DNA from: Ruminococcus sp.
GTDB taxonomy: Bacteria; Bacillota_A; Clostridia; Oscillospirales; Ruminococcaceae
Direction: 5' to 3'
Length of the DNA: 64,000 nt
Assembly: GCF_016283395.1 (NCBI RefSeq)
Contig: NZ_JAEEMU010000047.1
Coordinates: forward strand, 1 to 64,000
The notes under the pieces are model-generated. The model saw nothing but the letters and a program-made list of their open reading frames with translations, had not been told where the DNA came from and searched no databases. Positions 56,373 through 64,000 of the stretch are shown one piece after another. Within the stretch, counting starts at the first letter, position 1, and the number at the start of each line of letters is the position of its first letter. Made by a program: the position numbers and the translations under genes.

Positions 56373-59114
56373 TCAGTCTGTAGGAATTGAACCCTTTTCG
56401 AGGATGTACATTGCTATAGCTTCTGAATCAGCAGCTGTAAGCTTAACTGTTGAAGGATCGATGCCCTTGCCGTCCTTGCTCTGTGGAGCAACTACGTCTG
56501 CGTTAACCTTACCCTGAGCTGTTACGTTAGCCTTTGTTGTTGGGTTCTTAACGATGTATGAAGGATCGTTAAGGAGTCTGTTAAGAACAACTATATCAGC
56601 TACGTTAACTGTACCGTCACAGTTTGTATCGCCCCACATAGTTACGTCGAGCTTGCCTGTAGAAGGTGTAACAACTGTTGTTGTTGTACCAGGAGTTGTC
56701 TCTGTAACAGTTGTTGTCTTAGAAGTTGATGTTGTTGTAACAGTTTCCTTAGTTGTTGTTGTTGTACCCTCACCAACAGTGATTGTAAGAGGAGTTACGC
56801 CTGTTGTGTAGTTGAACTTTGTATTGTCCTTGAAGATCTTGCACTGTGCAAAGTCAACTGTGTATGTACCATTTGGTGTACCAGCAGGAACAACTACTGT
56901 GAGCATGAATGCTGACTTGCCGTTGTCTGCTGTAAGAGGTGTGTCGCCCTTAAGTGTAGCGTAGTTAGCGCGGAGCTCAGCAAGGTTTGTAGAAACTGTC
57001 TTGCCTGAGAATGCGTTTGCGCTGTCAAGGATCTCAGAGATCTTGATGCCGCTTGAAACCTTGAACTGAACGTCGAGAGCTGAGATCGGATTTGTGCCAG
57101 CTTCGATGTTTACGTCAACAGGGATCTCAACATCCTTGCTTACGTCCTTAACGTTAACTGTGCTGCTGCCCTTATCGTCAACGAACTTGAAGTTTACGTC
57201 GCCAACTGTAGGCTGAGTAACTACTGATGTAGTCTTTGTTGTTGTAGCAGAAGTTGTTACTTCAGGTGTTGTTACAACAGGTGTTACAACAGGTGTTGGA
57301 TCACCAATTGTGATTGTGTAAGGTGTTACGCCTGTCTCATAATTGAACTTTGTATTGTCCTTGAAGATCTTGCACTGAGCAAAATCAACTGTGTATGTAC
57401 CCTCAGCTAATGTTGCAGGAACATCAACTGTGAGCATGAATGCTGACTTACCGTTATCAGCTGTAAGAGGTGTGTCACCCTTAAGTGTAGCGTAGTTAGC
57501 GCGGAGCTCAGCAAGGTTTGTAGAAACTGTCTTGCCTGAGAATGCGTTTGCGCTGTCAAGGATCTCAGAAACCTTAAGGCCATCTGAAAGCTTGAACTGA
57601 ACGTCGAGAGCTGAGATTGGATTTGTGCCAGCTTCGATGTTTACATCGAGTTCGATTGACTTGGATTCGCCCTTCTTGAGATTGATTGAGCTCTTTCCGT
57701 CTGTATCAACAAAAGCAAACTTAACAGGTGCGTTTGGATTAGCAACTGTTGTTACTGTAGGAGCAGCTGTTGTTGTAGGAGTTGTTACAACAGGTGTTAC
57801 AACAGGTGTTGGATCACCAACAACGATTGTAAGAGGTGTTACGCCTGTTGTGTAGTTGAACTTTGTATTGTCCTTGAAGATCTTGCACTGTGCAAAGTCA
57901 ACTGTGTATGTACCATCAGGTGTACCAGCAGGAACGTCTACTGTGAGCATGAATGCTGACTTACCGTTATCAGCTGTAAGAGGTGTATCACCCTTAAGTG
58001 TAGCGTAGTTAGCACGGAGCTCAGCAAGGTTTGTAGAAACTGTCTTGCCTGAGAATGCGTTAGCGCTGTCAAGGATCTCAGAGATCTTGATGCCGCTTGA
58101 AACCTTGAACTGAACGTCGAGAGCTGAGATTGGATTTGTACCAGCTTCGATGTTTACATCTACAGGAATTGATGCAGACTTACCTGACTCAACCTTTACA
58201 GTGCTGTTGCCCTTATCGTCAACGAACTTGAAGTTAACGTCGCCGTTTGAAACAGGAGCCTGTGTAACTACAGTAGTTGACTGTGTTACAGGAGCCTGTG
58301 TAACTACAGGAGCCTGTGTTGTTGTTGTAGTTGGTTCAGTTGTAGTATCATCTTTAACAACGATTGTGAACTCTTCAGTCTTGAGCTGCTTGTCGCCGTT
58401 CTGAGCCCTGAGAGTATATCTTGAACCGTCGCCTTCAACCATTGGGCATGGGTTGTCGTTTACGCCTGAAGCATCTGTGTTATAGTCACAGTATGTAACC
58501 TTGTAAGTACCAGCCTTGATGTTAGATGAAAGCTTTGTCTCAAATACATAGAATGGGTAAGCATCTGATGTTTCACCAGCCCATGCATAATCAACGCCCT
58601 TGTTCATCCATGAGCAGCCGAGGAAGTAATTGTCTGTCTTAGCTGCTGACTGTGATGAGTCAAGACCGAATACGTACTCACCAGCAGGCTTGTAACCTGA
58701 TCTTGCGCTCTTGCAGAAGCCAGCCCATGAGATGTAACGGTCTGTCTTGAATTCAACGCCGCCAAGTGTGTATGTCTTAGCTTCATCGAAATAAGAATCA
58801 AGGCCTGGATCATAGTACTTGAAAGAGATGTCCTTAGAATCTGTTGTGAGAGAAACAAGGAGTGAATCTGTTGTATTAACAGTACCTTCTGAATAGTAAA
58901 CAGCTGTAGGAATTACATAACCATCAGCACCGATATCTTTCTTATCGATTGTGATTGTATTCTTTCCTGAAGCAGCAGAAGGATTCTGAGGATCATATGT
59001 TTTAATAGAAAATCCCTTAGTAGTGTCTGCGGCACTTACAGCTACTGGAGTAACCACAGATACCATTGATGCAACCATAGCTGCAGCTGTGATTGCAGAA
59101 AGTAACTTTTTCAT
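56373..59114 (-). CDS. scaA: ScaA: three-cohesin scaffoldin with N-terminal module and dockerin
   Basis: The 913 residues have a signal peptide (about 1-28), an N-terminal beta module (about 30-255), cohesins at about 290-430, 456-595 and 636-778, and a dockerin (about 820-913, WGDTNCDGTVNVADIV). The three cohesins are nearly identical in their middle, each with the block ISEILDSANAFSGKTV and NLAELRANYATLKGDTPLT. They receive enzyme and ScaC dockerins; the ScaA dockerin binds ScaB. Length and layout fit the ScaA of R. flavefaciens strain 17 (about 880 residues, three cohesins). Confidence 0.95.
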   Translation of the reverse strand: MKKLLSAITAAAMVASMVSVVTPVAVSAADTTKGFSIKTYDPQNPSAASGKNTITIDKKDIGADGYVIPTAVYYSEGTVNTTDSLLVSLTTDSKDISFKYYDPGLDSYFDEAKTYTLGGVEFKTDRYISWAGFCKSARSGYKPAGEYVFGLDSSQSAAKTDNYFLGCSWMNKGVDYAWAGETSDAYPFYVFETKLSSNIKAGTYKVTYCDYNTDASGVNDNPCPMVEGDGSRYTLRAQNGDKQLKTEEFTIVVKDDTTTEPTTTTTQAPVVTQAPVTQSTTVVTQAPVSNGDVNFKFVDDKGNSTVKVESGKSASIPVDVNIEAGTNPISALDVQFKVSSGIKISEILDSANAFSGKTVSTNLAELRANYATLKGDTPLTADNGKSAFMLTVDVPAGTPDGTYTVDFAQCKIFKDNTKFNYTTGVTPLTIVVGDPTPVVTPVVTTPTTTAAPTVTTVANPNAPVKFAFVDTDGKSSINLKKGESKSIELDVNIEAGTNPISALDVQFKLSDGLKVSEILDSANAFSGKTVSTNLAELRANYATLKGDTPLTADNGKSAFMLTVDVPATLAEGTYTVDFAQCKIFKDNTKFNYETGVTPYTITIGDPTPVVTPVVTTPEVTTSATTTKTTSVVTQPTVGDVNFKFVDDKGSSTVNVKDVSKDVEIPVDVNIEAGTNPISALDVQFKVSSGIKISEILDSANAFSGKTVSTNLAELRANYATLKGDTPLTADNGKSAFMLTVVVPAGTPNGTYTVDFAQCKIFKDNTKFNYTTGVTPLTITVGEGTTTTTKETVTTTSTSKTTTVTETTPGTTTTVVTPSTGKLDVTMWGDTNCDGTVNVADIVVLNRLLNDPSYIVKNPTTKANVTAQGKVNADVVAPQSKDGKGIDPSTVKLTAADSEAIAMYILEKGSIPTD

Positions 59115-59211
59115 TTGTAATAATTCCTTTCTCTAGGTTTTTAAGCCTATTAATAAAACATAAATTGGGTTTTTATTCCTTTGTAAGGGGGACAAATCAG
59201 ATAATCTCGGA

Positions 59212-60087
59212 TCAAAGTTCAGAGATGCTCTTGAGGAGCCACTTCTGAATCTTAGCAGCGTCACCGTTAGTAACGCCCTTAGAGCTTGAATCTACGTCAG
59301 CATTAGCTTCGCCTACTGCTGTGATGTGGTGTTCATCACTACCATTTACGCCATACTTATTTGGATTAGCAAGGCTCTGCATAATGAGAACGATATCCGA
59401 CATATCAACTTCACCGTCACAGTTTGCGTCTCCGCGCTTTGTAGCGGTTGGGCCCTGTGTTACAATGGTTGTTGTAGTTGTTTCAATCTTACCAACTGTA
59501 ACAGAACCATCTGATGTCTTGACGTCAAGCTTTACGGGCTTGCCGTTTGACTCATATCCGCAGCCGATAGTAGCATTGGACTTCTTTGAACCGTAGAATG
59601 TCTCACGTTCAATTGGGGTGATCTTGAGGTCATATGTACCATTCTTAGCACCGCTTGCAACAGTACCGTTGATAGTACAATATACACCGTTACCCTTGAG
59701 CCAATAAGAAGCATCATCAGTAGCAGTTGACCAGATCAGGCTCACATAACCCTCTGTCTTATTGATTGAACTTTCAAAGCATGGTGAAAGTGAAGCTGAG
59801 AGATCAGCCTTATCTACGCCCTTATTAATAAGAGCTCCTGCTTCTACGGAATCAATTGTGAGAGCGCTGCTATCATAAGTAATAGCAAAATCGAGTGCCT
59901 GAATGCCGGACGATGGGATATCAGCTAAAGATACGTCCACTGAGAATTTGCTACCCACCTCTGCGCTTGTTTTGCCAACGGATATCTGCACTGTTTCGCC
60001 GGCAGCTGCAACAGGTGCAAGTGAGCAGACTGAAAGTGAAAGCATCGTAGCAGCGATAGCTCCGACGACTACCTTTTTTGTCTTCAT
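59212..60087 (-). CDS. scaC: ScaC: cohesin-dockerin adaptor scaffoldin
   Basis: The 291 residues have a signal peptide (cut near 28), one cohesin (about 30-200, with SAEVGSKFSVDVSLADIP, FAITYDSSALTIDSVEAGAL and GNGVYCTINGTV) and a dockerin (about 218-291, GDANCDGEVDMSDIVLIMQS). In R. flavefaciens ScaC docks on ScaA and changes the set of enzymes that can be bound. It is first in the cluster, 97 bases before scaA, after a long leader. Its dockerin motif MSDIV resembles that of ScaA (VADIV), unlike the DAS-type dockerins of ScaB. Confidence 0.93.
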   Translation of the reverse strand: MKTKKVVVGAIAATMLSLSVCSLAPVAAAGETVQISVGKTSAEVGSKFSVDVSLADIPSSGIQALDFAITYDSSALTIDSVEAGALINKGVDKADLSASLSPCFESSINKTEGYVSLIWSTATDDASYWLKGNGVYCTINGTVASGAKNGTYDLKITPIERETFYGSKKSNATIGCGYESNGKPVKLDVKTSDGSVTVGKIETTTTTIVTQGPTATKRGDANCDGEVDMSDIVLIMQSLANPNKYGVNGSDEHHITAVGEANADVDSSSKGVTNGDAAKIQKWLLKSISEL

Positions 60088-60446
60088 TATTTTTTCCTCC
60101 TTCTTCGAAAATGTTATATAACAAAGGAACGGGGTGCCCCTTTAATTATATCTTGTCTTGAATGCAGCGGATACATCGTTCCGCCTCTCTGCAAAACCGT
60201 TTCACCGATATACGAATGAGACCTGAGTGCAAAGCGGTCGGCTCTGAGCCGCTGCCAGTCACACGAACTCGCACAGACGAGGAATTTTCTTTTTTCACTG
60301 AGACGTATGTACACGCTCGCCGAAGATTTCCTCAGCTGTCAGCCCCTGACTGAGATCATTGCTCTGCAAGCAGCGGTTTTGTCGTAAGACGCATCACACT
60401 GCCGTGATGAGATTCTAATCCCATAACTATATTTATTCATGATTTC
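60088..60446 (-). promoter_or_regulatory. Long structured 5' leader of the sca cluster
   Basis: About 350 bases separate the promoter from scaC. Several short stems are visible on the minus strand: CATCAC...GTGATG, GTCAG-GGG-CTGAC, GCGGCTC-A-GAGCCGACCGC, and GGGGCACCCC near the ribosome site. It does not match a riboswitch class I recognise. Confidence 0.55.
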
Positions 60447-60475
60447 ATTATATATCAGGTCTAAAAAAAAGTAAA
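60447..60475 (-). promoter_or_regulatory. Putative promoter of scaC-scaA-scaB
   Basis: Minus-strand TTTACT (60470-60475, four of six matches), 17 bases, TATAAT (60447-60452). The -35 is weak, so an activator is possible. Confidence 0.6.
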
Positions 60476-60603
60476 TAGGTTCATACTGTTTTTGGTGTTT
60501 TACCTAAACAGCAAATCTGATTTTTGCACGGTTTGCACAATGATATTTTTCTCAAAAAACCACCGTTAAAGCTGTTTTTTGAACAAGAAATGAATTTATC
60601 AAA

Positions 60604-61860
60604 TTATTTATCGAGTTTGCGGAATTCAGCAGGAATTTGCTCCTCGATTATGCGGTTTATAACGTCCCAGCCGAACTCTGTATAAGTACCCTGAGGTATC
60701 GCATACGGAAGTCCGTGACGCTCTGCAAGCTCTTCCGAATACTTGCTGTAGGGATAGACTTTCATATTTGAAAATCCGTCCTCGTAGTGGACTATAGTCG
60801 GTATACAGCCGACGTTTTCAAGCGAGACTTCATTGGTCTCACCGTCAACAACGATATCAAAATCGGGAAGCTCGCCTACAACATTGAAGTTGTCGGTCTG
60901 AGCACAGATGAAATTACCCATTGAGTAATAAACAAATCCTCGTGTACCGTCGTCGCGCTCTATCCATTCCATAGTTTCTGCGGTATGTGTGTGGCAGCCG
61001 AGTATCACATCAGCACCCCAGTCTACCATTTTGTTTGCAAGCTCTATTCTGTCCTCAGTAACGACGGTGGTATCATCTTCGCCCCAGTGAGCAGAAACAA
61101 TGACAACATCTGCCTTTTGTTTTGCTTCCTTTATCTGGCGTTCGATAACGTCCTCCTCTTCGTTCTTGACAACTCTGAGCGGAACATCATTAAGCAGATC
61201 ATCAAAGCCGTTGATATGGTGCGCATACGCAAGAAAAGCGATCTTTACGCCGTTTACCTCGCGGACTCTGATATTATTTGCGTCCTCCTCATTTAAATAA
61301 GCACCGAGAACTGTAAGGTTGTTTTCCTTAGCCTTCTTATTCCAGAAGTTTATAGACTCTTCAAGTCCGTCAGTGCCCATATCGAGCAGGTGGTTGTTTG
61401 CCATAGTAATAACGTCGAAGCCCAGATCTATCACAGCATCTGCGACCTCAGGCGGCGAGTTGAACAAAAGCACTCCGCCCTCTGCGCCTCGCACCTCATT
61501 GCTTTCCGATATAACAGTTTCCTGATTAAGTATAGCCAGATCAGCACCCTCGATAAGATATTTTACTTCGGAATACATGGGCTTGAAATCGTATCCGTTG
61601 CCGCCTGCGAGATTTTGCGCATTCACATTAACAGAATGATGTATGAGATTATCGCCTGCCGCTATGACATGAACGACCTTATCAGGTACTTCGGTAGTAG
61701 GCTCTTCTGTTGTCTCTGCAGGTACATCAGTAGTTGTTACCGCCGCAGAAGTTGTTGCCTCGGGATTTGACTTTCCGACAACACCGCAGCTTACTCCGCC
61801 GACTATGATAGCCGCAAGGAAAGCAGCTGCACCAACAGCACGTCCTTTTCTTAATTTCAT
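60604..61860 (-). CDS. CapA-family lipoprotein (poly-gamma-glutamate/exopolymer type)
   Basis: The 418 residues have a lipoprotein signal (lipidation Cys at 25, in GGVSCGVVG), a short Thr/Glu-rich stalk and a metallophosphatase-like CapA domain: VIAAGDNLIHHSVNVNAQ, NQETVISESN, TMANNHLLDMGTDGL, VVIVSAHWGEDDTTV and VILGCHTHTAETMEW. CapA proteins act in capsule or exopolymer anchoring and as phosphoesterases. It stands upstream of the scaC promoter, separate from the cluster, on the same strand. Confidence 0.93.
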   Translation of the reverse strand: MKLRKGRAVGAAAFLAAIIVGGVSCGVVGKSNPEATTSAAVTTTDVPAETTEEPTTEVPDKVVHVIAAGDNLIHHSVNVNAQNLAGGNGYDFKPMYSEVKYLIEGADLAILNQETVISESNEVRGAEGGVLLFNSPPEVADAVIDLGFDVITMANNHLLDMGTDGLEESINFWNKKAKENNLTVLGAYLNEEDANNIRVREVNGVKIAFLAYAHHINGFDDLLNDVPLRVVKNEEEDVIERQIKEAKQKADVVIVSAHWGEDDTTVVTEDRIELANKMVDWGADVILGCHTHTAETMEWIERDDGTRGFVYYSMGNFICAQTDNFNVVGELPDFDIVVDGETNEVSLENVGCIPTIVHYEDGFSNMKVYPYSKYSEELAERHGLPYAIPQGTYTEFGWDVINRIIEEQIPAEFRKLDK

Positions 61861-62152
61861 AAGGTTCTCCTTTATAAAACAGCAAATGTCATAAAGACAA
61901 ATACTGTTTTCTCACTTATTATATCACATTATTTTTCATTTGGCAATTACAAATTGTATCAAACTTAAATGAATTTACCAGGGGTTTTATTGACAAAAAG
62001 ATTAAATTGCAGCTTGGAACAACGTATTTTCGGCAAATCCTAAGGCACTACTTTATTTTTGACCGATATTTGTTCATTCATACAAAGTTTTTTGTAAAAA
62101 TTTGTAAGATTCGTCAATAAAATCGTTTTTTGTCCACTACGTATACAAAAAA
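61861..62152. other. 292-base region with the CapA gene promoter
   Basis: Minus-strand TTGCCA (61941-61946), 17 bases, TATAAT (61918-61923) forms the CapA promoter. The rest up to dus is AT-rich with no feature that I can name. Confidence 0.7.
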
Positions 62153-63157
62153 TTACATTATGTTAATTTCACGTGATCTCTGCAATTCAATAAACTCTTC
62201 CGCCAATGCTTCGGCTTCCGCATAAGATGAAAGCTGATAACAGCGTCCGCGGAATTTTGCAGATCCATAATATCCGTTCATATACCATGCCGCGTGTTTG
62301 CGTGCTTCGTGCATTGCAAGCTCTTCACATTTTTCGCTGAGTTCCAGTATCAGACGTATATGTTCGAGCATTACCTGCATTTTTTCTTCAAGTGTGGGAG
62401 GAGTGTAAGCTGTCCCTTTCATTCCCGCTTCTATCTCTCGAAACAAAAACGGATTGCCATAGCTTCCCCGTCCTATCATAACGAGGTCGCAGCCCGTCTG
62501 CTCATACATCTCCCTGCACGTTTTAAAGTCAGTTACATCTCCGTTGCCTATAACGGGTATGCTCACTGCGCTTTTGACAGCCTTGATAACGCTGTTGTCA
62601 GAGCTTCCGCTGTAATACATATCTCTTGTACGTCCGTGAACGGTTATCGCCGCAGCTCCCACTGCTTCCAGTGCCCACGCCAGATAGGTAGCATTTATGC
62701 TGTCATTGCTCCAGCCGCTGCGTATCTTTACCGTTACGGGAGTATCTCCTGCCGCTTTTACGGCAGCCTCTGTAACTGCCGCAGCCAGCTTTATATCCTT
62801 CATAAGTGCAGAACCTGCACCTGTGCCGACTACCTTAGGGACAGGACAGCCCATATTGATATCTATGATATCGGGGTTATAATCAAGGACTATCTTTACA
62901 GCCTCAGCCATGAACTCAGGCTCGCTGCCGAAGAGCTGTATCGCCATAGGACGCTCCTCGTCCGTAACGGTACACAGCTCTGCTGTTTTGCGGTCGCTGT
63001 AGCATATGCCCTTTGCGGACACCATTTCGCTGACCACATAAGCTGCTCCGTATTTCTTGCACATAAGCCTGTACGCACGGTCGGCTACGCCTGCCATAGG
63101 TGCAAGTGCAGCTGTGCGCGCTATCTCGACATTGCCTATTTTTAATGTATCACTCAT
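62153..63157 (-). CDS. dus: tRNA-dihydrouridine synthase
   Basis: The FMN enzyme reduces specific uridines in tRNA. The 334 residues fit the bacterial DusB group. The motifs are LAPMAGVADRAYRLMCKKYG, VSEMVSAKG, IDINMGCPVPKVVGTGAGSA with the catalytic Cys, TVKIRSGWSN, ITVHGRTRDMYYSG, IGNGDV and MIGRGSYGNPFLFREIE. I chose ATG 63157 (ribosome site GGAG) over an upstream in-frame ATG at 63226 that lies in gtrA. It overlaps the stop of gtrA by 8 bases. Confidence 0.96.
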   Translation of the reverse strand: MSDTLKIGNVEIARTAALAPMAGVADRAYRLMCKKYGAAYVVSEMVSAKGICYSDRKTAELCTVTDEERPMAIQLFGSEPEFMAEAVKIVLDYNPDIIDINMGCPVPKVVGTGAGSALMKDIKLAAAVTEAAVKAAGDTPVTVKIRSGWSNDSINATYLAWALEAVGAAAITVHGRTRDMYYSGSSDNSVIKAVKSAVSIPVIGNGDVTDFKTCREMYEQTGCDLVMIGRGSYGNPFLFREIEAGMKGTAYTPPTLEEKMQVMLEHIRLILELSEKCEELAMHEARKHAAWYMNGYYGSAKFRGRCYQLSSYAEAEALAEEFIELQRSREINIM

Positions 63158-63641
63158 GCGCACTCTCCGAAGCAGTATTGTCCTTGTTCTTGAAAACAAA
63201 GACCTTGCTGAGTATATAGTTTGCAATAAATATCAGTATCTGACTGAGGAATGTGATAAGTGTCTTGCTCATGCCGAGCCAGTCACAGCATACAAGGAAT
63301 ATGACCTCTTCCATTCCCAGTGTGGCAAGTCTCGCACCATAAAACGAAGCGAATACCTTCCAGAATTCCTTTGATGTTTTTGTCTCGTTCTTGAAAACAT
63401 ACTTCTTGTTGGTGAAGAACGCAAAAGTCACCGCACATATCCACGAGAATACAACGCCTGCCGTGCTCTCCCACTTTGGTTCACCGGGAACGAACTTGAA
63501 AAGCAGCAGCTTTGTAACTATGGATACGACTGTTGTAAGTCCTCCGAAAACAAGATAAAGCCATTTCTCTTCATATTTATAATATATATTCTGGAGCGGC
63601 TTCGGCAATATGGAAACACACCACTTTATGAATTTCTCCAT
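63150..63641 (-). CDS. GtrA-family four-helix membrane protein
   Basis: The 163 residues show four helices in the GtrA/DPMS layout: YLVFGGLTTVVSIVTKLLLF, VFSWICAVTFAFFTNKKYVF with the family motif F-x-x-N-K-K/R-Y-V-F, then two further helices ending IFIANYILSKVFVFKNK. GtrA-like proteins help move lipid-linked sugars. It is coupled with dus by overlap. Upstream TTGCAA (63699-63704), 17 bases, TATTAT (63676-63681) forms a promoter. Confidence 0.92.
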   Translation of the reverse strand: MEKFIKWCVSILPKPLQNIYYKYEEKWLYLVFGGLTTVVSIVTKLLLFKFVPGEPKWESTAGVVFSWICAVTFAFFTNKKYVFKNETKTSKEFWKVFASFYGARLATLGMEEVIFLVCCDWLGMSKTLITFLSQILIFIANYILSKVFVFKNKDNTASESAHE

Positions 63642-64000
63642 TTCAACTATCCTTTCAAAAATACAATGCTTATATATAATAGCAGTTTATGAAAGCAATT
63701 GCAAGTCATTTCATGCAATTTTTTGCAGAATGCTGACATTTTCGTGCAAAATGTATCACCTCCTCCACCATATACAAACGAACAGCAGCGCAAAAACGTG
63801 ACATTTATTTGCATAAAAAAGCCCGAAAGCAGTTTAGGACATACGATATATGCTTATATAAAAGTTTTTGGGAGAGATTGTAAGGAACGCCTTCTCTTGC
63901 AAGGCGACCCTAATCGGGTCCGGCACCCTCTGTCCTACGGACATCTCCCTGCACAGCAGGGAGTCACCCTCTTCAAAAACAGTCCACTGGACTGTTTTTG
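63642..64000. other. Intergenic end region with gtrA promoter and a multi-hairpin repeat
   Basis: The gtrA promoter lies at 63676-63704. From about 63867 to the window end there is a block of stacked hairpins: GCCTT...AAGGC, GACCCTAATCGGGTC, GTCCTACGGAC, CTCCCTGCACAGCAGGGAG, and the perfect CAAAAACAGTCC-ACT-GGACTGTTTTTG at 63974-64000. No gene is visible. Confidence 0.7.

Noticed and set aside
60114..60314. 66-codon frame in the scaC leader
   Set aside because: Composition is random-looking and there is no good ribosome site; the region is better explained as a structured leader.
62294..63145. 283-codon plus frame opposite dus
   Set aside because: Antisense shadow with Cys/His-rich random composition.
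1..64000. tRNA, rRNA, transposase, integrase, phage or toxin-antitoxin genes
   Set aside because: I looked for their characteristic motifs and found none that I could support.

Overview
The window looks like chromosomal DNA of a cellulosome-producing rumen or gut Firmicute of the genus Ruminococcus, closest in gene content to Ruminococcus flavefaciens. The strongest reason is the minus-strand block 47788-60087. It encodes, in transcription order, a small cohesin-dockerin adaptor (scaC), a three-cohesin scaffoldin with dockerin (scaA), a six-cohesin scaffoldin ending in an X-dockerin (scaB), an X-dockerin protein of the cellulose-binding CttA type (cttA) and a single-cohesin protein with a sortase-type sorting signal (scaE). 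This is the known sca cluster order of R. flavefaciens. Species assignment is inference from architecture; no database search was possible.

Layout. 1-2600: small membrane-protein operon with an XRE repressor (promoter, perfect palindromic operator and a 39-residue membrane peptide visible), then two lone membrane proteins with shared operator-like motifs. 2633-5028: malQ, a four-helix membrane protein and a zinc-ribbon protein. 5153-11859: iorA, iorB, paaK and an ACT protein for arylpyruvate/arylacetyl-CoA chemistry, interrupted by a FUS-like low-complexity membrane protein, two small acidic or zinc-ribbon proteins and a free-standing four-helix-bundle (S23-type) gene; a second copy of the iorA tail lies just downstream of iorA. 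12017-20980: housekeeping (HAD phosphatase, CIRCE-controlled hsp20, degenerate GGDEF protein, YbaK deacylase, GNAT, queH, PSP1, holB, lipid kinase).

21037-36203 is a second polysaccharide region: a dockerin-bearing SGNH esterase, a lipoprotein GH5 glucanase with two carbohydrate-binding-like modules, a cohesin-fold-like lipoprotein, cysK with an Rrf2 regulator that shares an operator motif with it, and two tandem genes that join a ScaE-type cohesin to a dockerin, the larger with about 700 residues of Thr-rich linker. An MVF/SpoVB-type flippase follows. 36720-47724 is mostly housekeeping: aminotransferase, trpS, mazG-hup-rqcP, epimerase, orphan solute-binding lipoprotein, MetH-activation protein with metF, ung, ttcA. 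The sca cluster then fills 47788-60087, followed by a CapA lipoprotein, dus and gtrA.

How it fits together. Established sca biology predicts that dockerin enzymes bind ScaA (directly or through ScaC), ScaA binds ScaB, and ScaB and CttA X-dockerins bind wall-anchored ScaE, so that cell, cellulose and enzymes are linked. The new element here is the 30712-34538 pair: secreted proteins with the ScaE-type receptor but a dockerin in place of a wall anchor. Their dockerins resemble those of ScaB and CttA, so they could extend or polymerise the ScaE-dependent branch. Intergenic space is rich in short hairpin repeats and tandem TTAGT-type repeats, and no insertion sequence, prophage, CRISPR array, rRNA or tRNA was seen.
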